From contig JBGTHP010000006.1 in NCBI GenBank assembly GCA_041746105.1, positions 1-13,585 on the forward strand: a stretch of DNA of 13,585 bases, given 5' to 3'. A program made the translations under genes and the position numbers. This document shows positions 6,961-12,868 of this stretch, one piece after another. Numbering within the stretch: the first letter of the stretch is position 1; each line of letters begins with the position of its first letter. This DNA is from JBFHRE01 sp041746105 (GTDB taxonomy: Bacteria; Actinomycetota; Acidimicrobiia; Spongiisociales; ZC4RG35). The notes under the pieces were generated by a model. It saw only the letters and a list, made by a program, of their open reading frames with translations. It was not told the origin of the DNA and did no database searches.

Positions 6961-7050
6961 TCACTTGCGCTTGTGCCGGTTGGCCTTGAGGCGCTTGCGG
7001 TACTTGTGCTTTGACATCTTTTTTCGGCGCTTCTTGATCAGCGAACCCAT
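6961..7050 (-). CDS. Small ribosomal subunit protein bS22 (AURKAIP1/COX24-type), 29 residues
   Basis: A 29-residue, extremely basic protein beginning MGSLIKKRRKKMSKHKYRKR and ending ANRHKRK; 17 of 29 residues are Lys or Arg. It closely follows the mycobacterial bS22 start MGSVIKKRRKRMSKKKHRK, a small protein seen in actinobacterial 30S subunits and related to the mitochondrial AURKAIP1/COX24 domain. The conserved core GS-IKKRRK-MSK-K-RK is intact and only the C-terminus differs and is about four residues shorter. A GAGG lies nine bases before the ATG and AGGAG further upstream. It follows thrB on the same strand after 60 bases, so it may share a transcript or have its own promoter. Genes this short are often missed by automated annotation. 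Confidence 0.88.
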   Translation of the reverse strand: MGSLIKKRRKKMSKHKYRKRLKANRHKRK

Positions 7051-7110
7051 GAACGAATACCTCAAAAACTCCTGGGAGAACTCATAGCTTGGCCGATCTG
7101 GGGCTCACGG

Positions 7111-7962
7111 TCAAAACGCGCCCTCGGCCGCTACGTCCAACACCATCACGGTACCCGAGTTGGCAAGCCGCGCGCCGAGAGCACTCGCGACATCATCAAC
7201 CGCGTCCGCCGAAGCCAGCGCCAGTACCGAGGGACCGGCGCCGGACCAACAGGCATGTGCTGCTCCTGCCGATCGTGCGGCCGATAACAATCCCGCTACG
7301 TCGGGCCGCACCCGATTTCGTGGCTCCTCGTGTAGTTCGTCACCGGCTGCGCCCGCCAGAAGCTCGGCATCGTGGATGGCGAGACCCATCAGAAGAGCAC
7401 CCATCCGACCGAGGGACCGGACAACAACGTCCGTCGGATAGACCCCGGGGAGAGCCTGACGGGCATCGATCGTTCGAAACGGCGCGTCGGGGACGGCAAC
7501 AACCGGCCGCCAGCCGGGACTCCAGGGAAGACGGTGAGGGTGACCGTCGCCATCGATGATGACAAACCCGCCGTAGACCGCCGCTGCTGCGTTGTCGGGA
7601 TGTCCCTCGAGCTCGGCCACCAGCCGAAAGAGGTGGTCCCGGCTGGGTTCCTCCCCCACCGCCCGCAATGCGGCCAGTGCGCCGGCGGCGTAGGCCGCAG
7701 ACGAGGAACCAAGACCGCGGCCGAGCGGAACCGCATTCTCGACCTTCAACGAGAGAGGACGAGACTCCCCTACTGCCAACTGGGCAGCGCGCACGACCGC
7801 GTCGTCTGCTTCTGCCCCGGGGCTGTGGGAGGTGGTGTGGTCCACCGACCAACGCTCCGCCGGTTCGGCAACAACCTGGCACCTGAGTTCCAGTGCCAAG
7901 GCGAGCGCGTCAAACCCGGGGCCCAGATTGGCCGACGAGGCCGGGGCGGAGGCCTCAGACAT
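7111..7962 (-). CDS. thrB: Homoserine kinase (GHMP kinase family)
   Basis: Phosphorylates homoserine with ATP to O-phosphohomoserine, the precursor that threonine synthase converts to threonine. The GHMP kinase motifs are clear: PASSANLGPGFDAL at 7-20 (substrate side), the glycine/serine phosphate loop PLGRGLGSSSAAYAAG at 79-94, EGHPDNAAAAVYGGF near 119-133, and motif 3 WSGAGPSVLAL at 239-249. The 283 residues are near the family norm of about 300. ATG 7962 is the only usable start: an in-frame TGA lies seven codons upstream and the N-terminus is already minimal. The SD is weak. Actinobacteria usually have hom-thrC-thrB together; here thrB stands apart, between a phzF-like gene and bS22. Confidence 0.93.
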   Translation of the reverse strand: MSEASAPASSANLGPGFDALALALELRCQVVAEPAERWSVDHTTSHSPGAEADDAVVRAAQLAVGESRPLSLKVENAVPLGRGLGSSSAAYAAGALAALRAVGEEPSRDHLFRLVAELEGHPDNAAAAVYGGFVIIDGDGHPHRLPWSPGWRPVVAVPDAPFRTIDARQALPGVYPTDVVVRSLGRMGALLMGLAIHDAELLAGAAGDELHEEPRNRVRPDVAGLLSAARSAGAAHACWSGAGPSVLALASADAVDDVASALGARLANSGTVMVLDVAAEGAF

Positions 7963-7986
7963 CTTGGAAGGAATCCAACCTCAATC

Positions 7987-8002
7987 GGGCCGGCTCCGGC
8001 CC
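7987..8002 (-). terminator. Short GC hairpin between phzF-like gene and thrB
   Basis: GGGCCG (7987-7992) and CGGCCC (7997-8002) can form a six-bp stem with a four-base loop. On the minus strand it lies 45 bases after the phzF-like stop and about 25 bases before the thrB ATG. No T-run follows, so termination is uncertain; it could also be a leader structure of thrB. Confidence 0.3.
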
Positions 8003-8047
8003 GCGAACGATCTCACATCCGAACATGGGCGGGAGTGTAAGGAAATC

Positions 8048-8815
8048 TCAGACGGCGAGTTCTTTCATCCCGATCCGGCGGACACCCCCACCGATGGTCA
8101 CACCATCCGGTGACCAATCCAGCACGATGGTGGAGGGAGCGCCGACCTCGTCGCCCTGATGGACCTCGGCTGCACCGAACCTCATTCCCATGTGGCCCAG
8201 AACCGCCGCCAGGGCCACAGCGGCACTCCCGGTGGCTGGATCCTCGACGACACCGAGATCGGAAGCAAAAAACCGCGCCTTCACAGATTGCCCGTTCTCC
8301 CATGCCCATAAGTAGACCGATCCGGGAAGTGCTGGAATGCCTGCCTCCGCCACCAGGGCAGGGTTGTCCAACTCCACCACGTGGTACGGAAACGGCATCA
8401 GCACCGTGAAAGCACTCGATACGCCATCGATCGGCAGCGAATCGACATCGATCTTCTCGACAGGCTGGCCATACGGTGCGTCGATCCACGCTTCCGCGCC
8501 GTTGGTTCTGAACGGAACCTCCGCAATCTCACATCGAATCGTTGTGAGGCCACCCGGACCCACCTCGTTCAACAGCCAGCCCAACCCGACCAGGGGATGG
8601 CCCGCAAAGGGAAGTTCGCATCCCGGCGTGAAGATTCTGGCCGCAGGCACGGCCTTTTCCCGCCAGTCGAGGAAGACGGTCTCGGAGAATCCAAGATCCG
8701 TCGCCACTGCTTGCATCGCCGCCTGGTCGAGCCCGCTGATGTCGGTCACCACCCCAAGTGGATTGCCTCCGATTCCGTCACGGGTGAAAACCGACAGCAC
8801 GTAACAATGCCTCAT
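8048..8815 (-). CDS. PhzF family isomerase-like protein
   Basis: A 255-residue member of the PhzF (phenazine biosynthesis-like, diaminopimelate epimerase fold) family. The N-terminal pattern VFTRDGIGGNPLGVV (9-23), the catalytic-type glutamate E45 in LGFSETVFL, the TP-CELPFAGHPLVG segment (64-77) and the second-half signature VEDPATGSAAVALAA (near 191-205) are all present. E45 has the same number as the essential glutamate of Pseudomonas PhzF. Most members outside phenazine clusters have no known substrate, and no phenazine genes are here, so the true reaction is open. The length is slightly below the usual 260-300. The ATG 8815 has GAGG too close to serve as SD, but TATCGT lies six bases upstream, consistent with a leaderless mRNA. 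Followed 85 bases later by thrB. Confidence 0.85.
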   Translation of the reverse strand: MRHCYVLSVFTRDGIGGNPLGVVTDISGLDQAAMQAVATDLGFSETVFLDWREKAVPAARIFTPGCELPFAGHPLVGLGWLLNEVGPGGLTTIRCEIAEVPFRTNGAEAWIDAPYGQPVEKIDVDSLPIDGVSSAFTVLMPFPYHVVELDNPALVAEAGIPALPGSVYLWAWENGQSVKARFFASDLGVVEDPATGSAAVALAAVLGHMGMRFGAAEVHQGDEVGAPSTIVLDWSPDGVTIGGGVRRIGMKELAV

Positions 8816-8821
8816 GCCTCA

Positions 8822-8827
8822 ACGATA
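8822..8827 (-). promoter_or_regulatory. -10 box TATCGT of the phzF-like gene, probably leaderless
   Basis: On the minus strand TATCGT is followed by six bases (TGAGGC) and the ATG at 8815, so transcription would begin at the start codon or one base beside it. No -35 is recognisable. It faces TAGCGT of the small membrane-protein gene across a 55-bp divergent gap. Confidence 0.5.
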
Positions 8828-8857
8828 GGGACCGATTCCGACCGTGCCGGCTGCCAC

Positions 8858-8863
8858 TAGCGT
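8858..8863 (+). promoter_or_regulatory. -10 box TAGCGT of the small membrane-protein gene, probably leaderless
   Basis: TAGCGT is followed by seven bases (CGGACCG) and then ATG 8871. No SD-like sequence lies in between. The spacing equals that at the lipoprotein and MFS genes. Confidence 0.5.
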
Positions 8864-8870
8864 CGGACCG

Positions 8871-9089
8871 ATGGCAGAACTTCTCGGTCTCGACTCGCTG
8901 GTCGCACAGATGATCCTCGGGATCGGAGCCGCTCTCGTGTTGGGCAATGGATTCGCTTTCTACAAGAACCGGCATGGGGAAAGACCGGACGGAGCGGTGG
9001 GGGAGTTCCGTAGGGGGCGTGCGCTTTTTTTGATCCTCGTCGGGGTCGTCATCGCTGCTTGGGGGATTGCCTCCCTGACGGGCCAATAG
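8871..9089 (+). CDS. Small two-helix membrane protein of unknown function
   Basis: A 72-residue protein with two predicted membrane helices, about residues 10-30 (LVAQMILGIGAALVLGNGFAF) and 52-70 (ALFLILVGVVIAAWGIASL), joined by a basic and acidic loop (YKNRHGERPDGAVGEFRRGR). With Arg/Lys in the loop, both termini would lie outside if the positive-inside rule holds. I recognise no family. A GTG 27 bases upstream is open in frame, but ATG 8871 is preferred because TAGCGT lies seven bases before it. It is followed by a terminator, so it appears monocistronic, divergent from the phzF-like gene. Confidence 0.68.
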   Translation: MAELLGLDSLVAQMILGIGAALVLGNGFAFYKNRHGERPDGAVGEFRRGRALFLILVGVVIAAWGIASLTGQ

Positions 9090-9096
9090 GGCAAGA

Positions 9097-9119
9097 GCCG
9101 GTAACTGCCGGCCCTTTTT
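9097..9119 (+). terminator. Intrinsic terminator after the small membrane-protein gene
   Basis: GCCGG (9097-9101) and CCGGC (9108-9112) form a five-bp stem with loop TAACTG, then CC and five T (9115-9119). It lies seven bases after the stop codon and separates this gene from tRNA-Gly. Confidence 0.65.
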
Positions 9120-9137
9120 CGATGACAGGTTCACTGG

Positions 9138-9143
9138 TACCCT
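9138..9143 (+). promoter_or_regulatory. Possible -10 box of tRNA-Gly
   Basis: TACCCT lies 11 bases before the 5' end of tRNA-Gly and fits TAnnnT. It follows the preceding gene's terminator, so the tRNA needs its own promoter in this 35-base gap. No clear -35 at the right spacing. Confidence 0.35.
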
Positions 9144-9154
9144 CCAGGTCGTTC

Positions 9155-9228
9155 GCGGGTGTAGTTCAATGGCAGAACACGAGCTTCCCAAGCTCGGAGT
9201 GAGGGTTCGATTCCCTTCACCCGCTCCA
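9155..9228 (+). tRNA. tRNA-Gly, anticodon CCC
   Basis: A complete cloverleaf: acceptor GCGGGTG/CACCCGC (9155-9161, 9218-9224), D-stem GTTC/GAAC (9164-9167, 9175-9178), anticodon stem CGAGC/GCTCG (9180-9184, 9192-9196) with loop TTCCCAA, so the anticodon is CCC at 9187-9189 and reads GGG. The T-arm is GAGGG-TTCGATT-CCCTT with one G-U pair. The discriminator is T9225 and CCA (9226-9228) is encoded. It is a single gene, not part of a tRNA cluster. Confidence 0.95.
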
Positions 9229-9254
9229 CCGATCTCCGGCCGCACCGCTCGATC

Positions 9255-9260
9255 TAGCAT
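9255..9260 (+). promoter_or_regulatory. Possible -10 box of dcd
   Basis: TAGCAT lies 26 bases before the SD-preceded GTG start of dcd, so a transcript starting near 9267 would carry the whole SD AGGGAG (9272-9277). Read-through from tRNA-Gly is the alternative. Confidence 0.35.
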
Positions 9261-9286
9261 GCCGGTCGAGCAGGGAGCCAGTCACC

Positions 9287-9853
9287 GTGATCTTTTCTGA
9301 CAGAAGCATCAAAGAGGCAATCGCCGAGGGCCGGATCGTCATCGACCCATTCGAGCCTTCTTACGTCCAGCCGTCGAGCGTCGATCTCAGAGTCGACTCT
9401 TCCTTCCGGGTATTCGAGAACCACCGTTATCCCCACATCGATCCCCGCTCACCGCAAGAGGACCTGACCAAGGCCATCGACGTCTCCGACGGCGAGCCTT
9501 TTGTTCTCCATCCCGGCGAATTCGTCCTTGGTGCGACGTTGGAGCGCGTCACGCTCGGCAACGACATCGTCGCCCGGCTCGAAGGAAAGTCGAGCCTGGG
9601 TCGCTTGGGTCTTCTGATACATTCCACGGCCGGTTTTGTGGACCCCGGATTCGATGGATACCTGACCCTCGAGCTTTCGAACGTGGCAACGCTCCCGATT
9701 GCCATTTATCCCGGTATGAAGATCGGACAGATCAGCTTCTATCAAATGACGACCGCCGCCGATCACCCCTACGGAAGCTCGGAAGCAGGGTCCAAGTATC
9801 AAGGTCAGCGCGGCCCCACACCCAGCCGGAGCCACATCGACTTCCAGGCCTGA
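9287..9853 (+). CDS. dcd: dCTP deaminase, probably the dUMP-forming bifunctional type
   Basis: A 188-residue trimeric dUTPase-fold enzyme that deaminates dCTP and so supplies dUMP for thymidylate synthesis. The core RLEGKSSLGRLGLLIHSTAG (97-116) followed by FVDPGFDG carries the nucleotide-binding Ser/Arg, and TLELSN holds E129, the number of the catalytic glutamate in the Mycobacterium tuberculosis enzyme. The C-terminal HPYGSSEAGSKYQGQRGPTP segment closes over the phosphates and is nearly the mycobacterial sequence. Close likeness and length (188 versus 190) favour the bifunctional dCTP deaminase-dUTPase form, but sequence alone does not prove it. The GTG start has AGGGAG nine bases upstream. 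It lies 58 bases after tRNA-Gly and converges on dnaB. Confidence 0.94.
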   Translation: MIFSDRSIKEAIAEGRIVIDPFEPSYVQPSSVDLRVDSSFRVFENHRYPHIDPRSPQEDLTKAIDVSDGEPFVLHPGEFVLGATLERVTLGNDIVARLEGKSSLGRLGLLIHSTAGFVDPGFDGYLTLELSNVATLPIAIYPGMKIGQISFYQMTTAADHPYGSSEAGSKYQGQRGPTPSRSHIDFQA

Positions 9854-9903
9854 AATCGCTCAAGTTTCGGGCGCATCTGCCGATAGGACGCGTACAACCA
9901 AAA

Positions 9904-9964
9904 ACCGTCCGTCCTCTCTCTCGGAGCCCCTTCCTCCGAATCTCTCTCCCCGCATGCGGACGGT
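9904..9964 (+). other. Structured intergenic element after dcd (possible ncRNA or 3'UTR fold)
   Basis: ACCGTCCG (9904-9911) pairs exactly with CGGACGGT (9957-9964). Inside lies a second exact hairpin, TCGGAG (9921-9926)/CTCCGA (9934-9939) with a seven-base loop, flanked on both sides by CTCTCTC tracts, and a CCGCATGCGG palindrome (9950-9959). It sits 51 bases after dcd and just before the shared terminator at 9968. A known family is not recognised. Confidence 0.35.
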
Positions 9965-9967
9965 CAT

Positions 9968-9997
9968 GAAGGAGGCGGCCCCTCGGCCGCCTTCTTC
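9968..9997. terminator. Bidirectional hairpin terminator between dcd and dnaB
   Basis: GAAGGAGGCGGCC (9968-9980) and GGCCGCCTTCTTC (9985-9997) form a 13-bp stem with one G-U pair and a four-base CCTC loop. It lies between the convergent ends of dcd (9853) and dnaB (10033). Confidence 0.75.
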
Positions 9998-10032
9998 GCG
10001 TTTGGTGTTTCCGGGAGCCTGAGGAACCGGCC

Positions 10033-11379
10033 TCAGTCGCGGCCGATGTCGGAGAACTTCGTGAACTCGGGCATGAACGTCATTTCGACGGTGCCAACCG
10101 AACCCGCGCGGTGTTTGGCAACGACCACCTCGGCTATCCCCCGCTTTTCGGAACTCTCGTTGTAGTACTCATCGCGATAGATGAAGACAACGATGTCGGC
10201 GTCCTGCTCGAGCGATCCGGATTCACGCAGGTCGCCGAGGCGGGGACGCTTGTCTTCTCGACTTTCGAGGTTTCGGTTGAGCTGGGAAACGGCCAGGATC
10301 GGAACTTCGAGTTCACGCGCCAGGTTCTTGAGCGACCTCGAGATCTCGGCGATTTCCTGCTGCCGGTTTTCCCTGGTCGAGCCCTGCATCAGCTGGATGT
10401 AGTCGACCACGACCAGTCCGAGGCCATGGGCACGCTTGAGACGACGACACTTTGCTCGGATGTCGGTCACGGTCACCACAGGGCTGTCGTCGACAAAAAC
10501 GGGTGCGTTGTAGAGCTTGCCGGCGGCATCCGTCAATCGAGGCCAGACCGAGTCGCCGAGCTGTCCGCCGCGCAGTTTCATCGAATCGATCCGCGCGACG
10601 GCACACAACATCCTGGTGGCCACCTCTTCTTTGCCCATCTCCAAGGAGAAGATCGCCACCGGATGGCCCTCCATCGCAACGTTGGTGGCGATGTTGAGCG
10701 TGAGGGCACTCTTACCCATCGCCGGGCGAGCAGCGACGATCACCAGGTTGGCAGGATGGAGACCGGTCAGCTTGCGATCGAGGTCACGGAAACCGGTTGA
10801 GAGGCCGGTGATCTCGGAACCCCTGGCTTCGAGCTCTTCGAGCTCTTCGAGGGTCGAGAAAAAGATCGGGCCGATTGGTTGCATCGAATCGCGGAGCTTG
10901 CGGCCGGCCACGCCGAGCACGGTCTGCTCGGCCCGATCGAGAACCATGTGGATCTCCTCATCGAGGCGCATGGCCATGTCGGTGATCGAAGAACCCGCCT
11001 TGATGAGAGCTCGGCGCTGACTGTGTTCCTCGACGATGCCTGCGTAGTAGTCGACGTTGGAGGCCGAAGGAACGATGTCGAGGAGCCGGGTGATCGACGA
11101 GATTCCGCCGATCCGGTCGAGTTCCCCCGTTCGCCGCAGTTCCTCCGAAACGGTGATGGCATCGATCGCCTGGTTGGCGTTGTACAGCAAACGCATCGAG
11201 CGGAAGATCGCCTGATTGGCGGGCCGGTAGAAGTCCTCCGGCTCGATCCTGTCCATCACCTCGTTGGCGGCGTCCTCGGAAAGGAGGATCGCCCCCAGCA
11301 CCGACTCCTCTGCCTCGACCGACTGGGGCGGCACCCGGCCCTCCCACCGCTCATCCCGGCGGTCTTGCACAGTGGTCAC
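10033..11379 (-). CDS. dnaB: Replicative DNA helicase DnaB
   Basis: The hexameric helicase that unwinds DNA at the replication fork. It has 448 residues. The N-terminal domain (about 15-120) begins with PPQSVEAEESVLGAIL and carries the YRPANQAIF motif. A linker helix follows (EELEELEARG, about 178-187), then the RecA-type ATPase: Walker A ARPAMGKSA (217-225), FSLEMGKEE (244-252), Walker B LVVVDYIQLM (322-331), SQLNR (365-369), RPRLGDLRESGSLEQDAD (378-395) and the C-terminal AKHRAGSVGTVEM. No intein interrupts it. The frame is open to 11499, and ATG 11406 is possible, but GTG 11379 is chosen because GGAGAGGAG (11387-11395) sits seven bases before it and the result has the family's normal N-terminus. 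It follows rplI, separated by two hairpins. Confidence 0.96.
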   Translation of the reverse strand: MTTVQDRRDERWEGRVPPQSVEAEESVLGAILLSEDAANEVMDRIEPEDFYRPANQAIFRSMRLLYNANQAIDAITVSEELRRTGELDRIGGISSITRLLDIVPSASNVDYYAGIVEEHSQRRALIKAGSSITDMAMRLDEEIHMVLDRAEQTVLGVAGRKLRDSMQPIGPIFFSTLEELEELEARGSEITGLSTGFRDLDRKLTGLHPANLVIVAARPAMGKSALTLNIATNVAMEGHPVAIFSLEMGKEEVATRMLCAVARIDSMKLRGGQLGDSVWPRLTDAAGKLYNAPVFVDDSPVVTVTDIRAKCRRLKRAHGLGLVVVDYIQLMQGSTRENRQQEIAEISRSLKNLARELEVPILAVSQLNRNLESREDKRPRLGDLRESGSLEQDADIVVFIYRDEYYNESSEKRGIAEVVVAKHRAGSVGTVEMTFMPEFTKFSDIGRD

Positions 11380-11422
11380 AGATGGGCTCCTCTCCACAGG
11401 TGACATATCAAAAAGGTCTGAC

Positions 11423-11450
11423 AAAAAGACGCCCGGATCGACGATCCGGG
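11423..11450 (-). terminator. Terminator-like hairpin in the dnaB leader, possible attenuator
   Basis: On the minus strand CCCGGATC/GATCCGGG (11432-11450) forms an eight-bp stem with a three-base loop, followed after four bases by TTTTT (11427-11423). A second T-run follows about eight bases later. It stands 43 bases before the dnaB GTG. Since the rplI operon already ends at 11526-11564, this second element may act inside the dnaB leader. Confidence 0.6.
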
Positions 11451-11460
11451 AAGTTGTCTC

Positions 11461-11466
11461 ACCGTA
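11461..11466 (-). promoter_or_regulatory. Possible -10 box of dnaB
   Basis: TACGGT on the minus strand lies in the gap between the rplI terminator and the dnaB leader hairpin. A start about seven bases downstream would begin the transcript just before the hairpin. The -35 is poor (TTCGCG at 17 bases). Confidence 0.3.
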
Positions 11467-11525
11467 GTGGCGGTGCGAGCCAGCGCGAAAACCGATCAAC
11501 TACCTCATCTTCGCGCTCTGGGCAG

Positions 11526-11564
11526 AAACACAAAACGGCCCCGGACGGGGGCCGTTTTGTGTTT
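11526..11564. terminator. Strong intrinsic terminator of the rpsF-ssb-rpsR-rplI operon
   Basis: AAACACAAAACGGCCCC (11526-11542) and GGGGCCGTTTTGTGTTT (11548-11564) form a perfect 17-bp stem with loop GGACG. The GC-rich top and A/T-rich base give a U-tract when read in either direction. It lies 16 bases after the rplI stop. Confidence 0.85.
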
Positions 11565-11580
11565 CGCCGTCTGTGCCGGG

Positions 11581-12027
11581 TCAGACCGGAATCACATCGA
11601 GGGTGACAGGAAACTCGACTTCTGGGTGAAGCTTGATCCAGACCTCGTGGAGACCGATCGCCTTGATCGGCGAACGGATGTCGACAACCCGCTTTTCGAG
11701 TTCGACTCCGGTGAACTTGCGGATACCTTCAACGACGTCGGCCGTCCCGATCGATCCGTAGAGTTTGCCTTCATCGCCCGCTTGCGCCGCCAGAACCACC
11801 CTGGTACCGGTCAACTGGCTCGCGGTCTTGGTGGCAGCGTCACGAGCCTTGCGCTCCGTCTCGAGACGAGTTGCGCGAAGGGCCTCCGCCTGGGCCAGGG
11901 AGCCCTCACTCGCCTTGACCGCCTTGTGTTTCGGCAGGAGATAGTTGCGAGCGTATCCGTCTGACACGTCGACAACGTCACCCTTCTTGCCGAGAGTTCC
12001 GACAGAATCCAGCAAGATCAGTTTCAT
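11581..12027 (-). CDS. rplI: Large ribosomal subunit protein bL9
   Basis: A 148-residue protein of the 50S subunit that binds 23S rRNA and reaches out from the L1-stalk side. The N-terminal RNA-binding domain has MKLILLDSVGTLGKKGDVVD, then VSDGYARNYLLPKHKA, the bL9 signature. A long charged helix (about 42-74, ASEGSLAQAEALRATRLETER) links to the C-terminal domain with AGDEGKLYGSIGTADV and a VEFPVTLDVIPV end. The length is the family norm. The frame is open upstream, but ATG 12027 begins the canonical N-terminus and overlaps the rpsR stop in an ATGA, so translation is coupled. Last gene of the operon. Confidence 0.97.
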   Translation of the reverse strand: MKLILLDSVGTLGKKGDVVDVSDGYARNYLLPKHKAVKASEGSLAQAEALRATRLETERKARDAATKTASQLTGTRVVLAAQAGDEGKLYGSIGTADVVEGIRKFTGVELEKRVVDIRSPIKAIGLHEVWIKLHPEVEFPVTLDVIPV

Positions 12028-12329
12028 CGGTGGGTCCCGACGTACGGGAGCAGCGCCATCTCGCGGGCGACCTTCACCGCATTGGCCATCTCGCGCTGGT
12101 GTCGTGGGCAGTTGCCGTTGACTCGCCGGGCGCGAATTTTTCCGCGGTCGGACACGTACTTGCGGAGAAGGGCCGAATCCTTGTAGTCGATCCACTCCAT
12201 CTTTTCTTCACAGAAGAGACAGACTTTCCTCTTCATTCTTCTGCCACCGCGAGCAGGGCCTGTGCCCGACTCCGGGCGGCGTCGCCGCTGCTTCTTCAGA
12301 GCGGCGCTGTTGTTGCTACTGCGAGCCAT
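12024..12329 (-). CDS. rpsR: Small ribosomal subunit protein bS18, zinc-binding (C+) form
   Basis: A 101-residue 30S protein that partners bS6 on the platform. The core runs from KRKVCLFCEEK through IDYKD, LLRKYVSDRGKIRARRVNGNCPRHQREM and VKVAREMALLPY. C37, C40, C74 and H77 form a Cys-x2-Cys plus Cys-x2-His set expected to bind zinc, as in the zinc-containing S18 of mycobacteria. Escherichia coli S18 lacks these ligands. The first 31 residues are a basic, disordered extension. The ATG 12329 is preferred because AGGAG lies seven bases upstream; M32 is the alternative and would give a short 70-residue form. A zinc-independent paralogue used under zinc starvation may exist elsewhere, but that is only known from relatives. 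Confidence 0.95.
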   Translation of the reverse strand: MARSSNNSAALKKQRRRRPESGTGPARGGRRMKRKVCLFCEEKMEWIDYKDSALLRKYVSDRGKIRARRVNGNCPRHQREMANAVKVAREMALLPYVGTHR

Positions 12330-12349
12330 TCACGTACTCCTGGTTGTTT

Positions 12350-12790
12350 CTAGAACGGGGCTTCGTCGGGGCCGTAATCTTCCCTCGCGACCGGCCCTGG
12401 AGGTGGCGCGGAAGCCCCTCCAAAGTCTCCGCCGCGGCTGGTGCGAGAAACCGACGCGGTTGCCCAGCGCAGGCTGGGACCCACCTCGTCGATGGCGATC
12501 TCGACAACCGAGCGCTTGTCGCCCTCTTGGGTCTCCCACGAGCGCTGCTCGAGGCGACCGACGACAATCACTCTTGCGCCTTTCTGCAGGGACTCGGCTA
12601 CGGACTCCGCCTGTTCCCTCCAAAGCGTCCCGCCAAAGAAGCTGGTGTCTTCTTGCCAGTCGCCGTTGTTGTCACGCCAGCGACGGTTGACGGCAAGGCG
12701 GAGCTTGGCCATCGGGACCCCCGAAGGGGTGAATCTGAGTTCGGGATCCTCCACGAGATTCCCGATCAAGGTGACATTGTTGGTGGACAT
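12350..12790 (-). CDS. ssb: Single-stranded DNA-binding protein
   Basis: A 146-residue SSB that coats ssDNA as a homotetramer during replication, repair and recombination. The OB-fold fills residues 1-108: MSTNNVTLIGNLVEDPELRFT, then MAKLRLAVNRRW, FFGGTLWREQAESVAESLQKG and RVIVVGRLEQRSW. A short Gly/Pro-rich linker (about 118-135) leads to the acidic tip PDEAPF, which recruits partner proteins. The tail is shorter than in many actinobacterial SSBs. GGAGAG lies about eight bases before the ATG. It is placed between rpsF (78 bases upstream) and rpsR (20 bases downstream), the standard bacterial order linking translation and replication genes. Confidence 0.96.
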   Translation of the reverse strand: MSTNNVTLIGNLVEDPELRFTPSGVPMAKLRLAVNRRWRDNNGDWQEDTSFFGGTLWREQAESVAESLQKGARVIVVGRLEQRSWETQEGDKRSVVEIAIDEVGPSLRWATASVSRTSRGGDFGGASAPPPGPVAREDYGPDEAPF

Positions 12791-12868
12791 GGTGCTTCTC
12801 TCCTCTCGCCTGGCGTCCCCACCAGGTGACTATGCAGTCGGCGTCCGACAAATCAGGGACAGGGCGGG

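Noticed and set aside
8048..8815. A phenazine biosynthesis locus.
   Set aside because: Only a PhzF-family protein is present; none of the other phz genes is nearby, and the family is broad.
9155..9300. tRNA-Gly as an integration site for a mobile element.
   Set aside because: No integrase, no repeat of the tRNA 3' end downstream and only housekeeping genes around it.
10033..11379. An intein in DnaB.
   Set aside because: Walker A, Walker B and the C-terminal motifs are continuous and the length is normal.
11380..11499. Longer dnaB starting at ATG 11499 or ATG 11406.
   Set aside because: The extension runs through the terminator-like hairpin, and GTG 11379 has GGAGAGGAG seven bases upstream. 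ATG 11406 has no SD.
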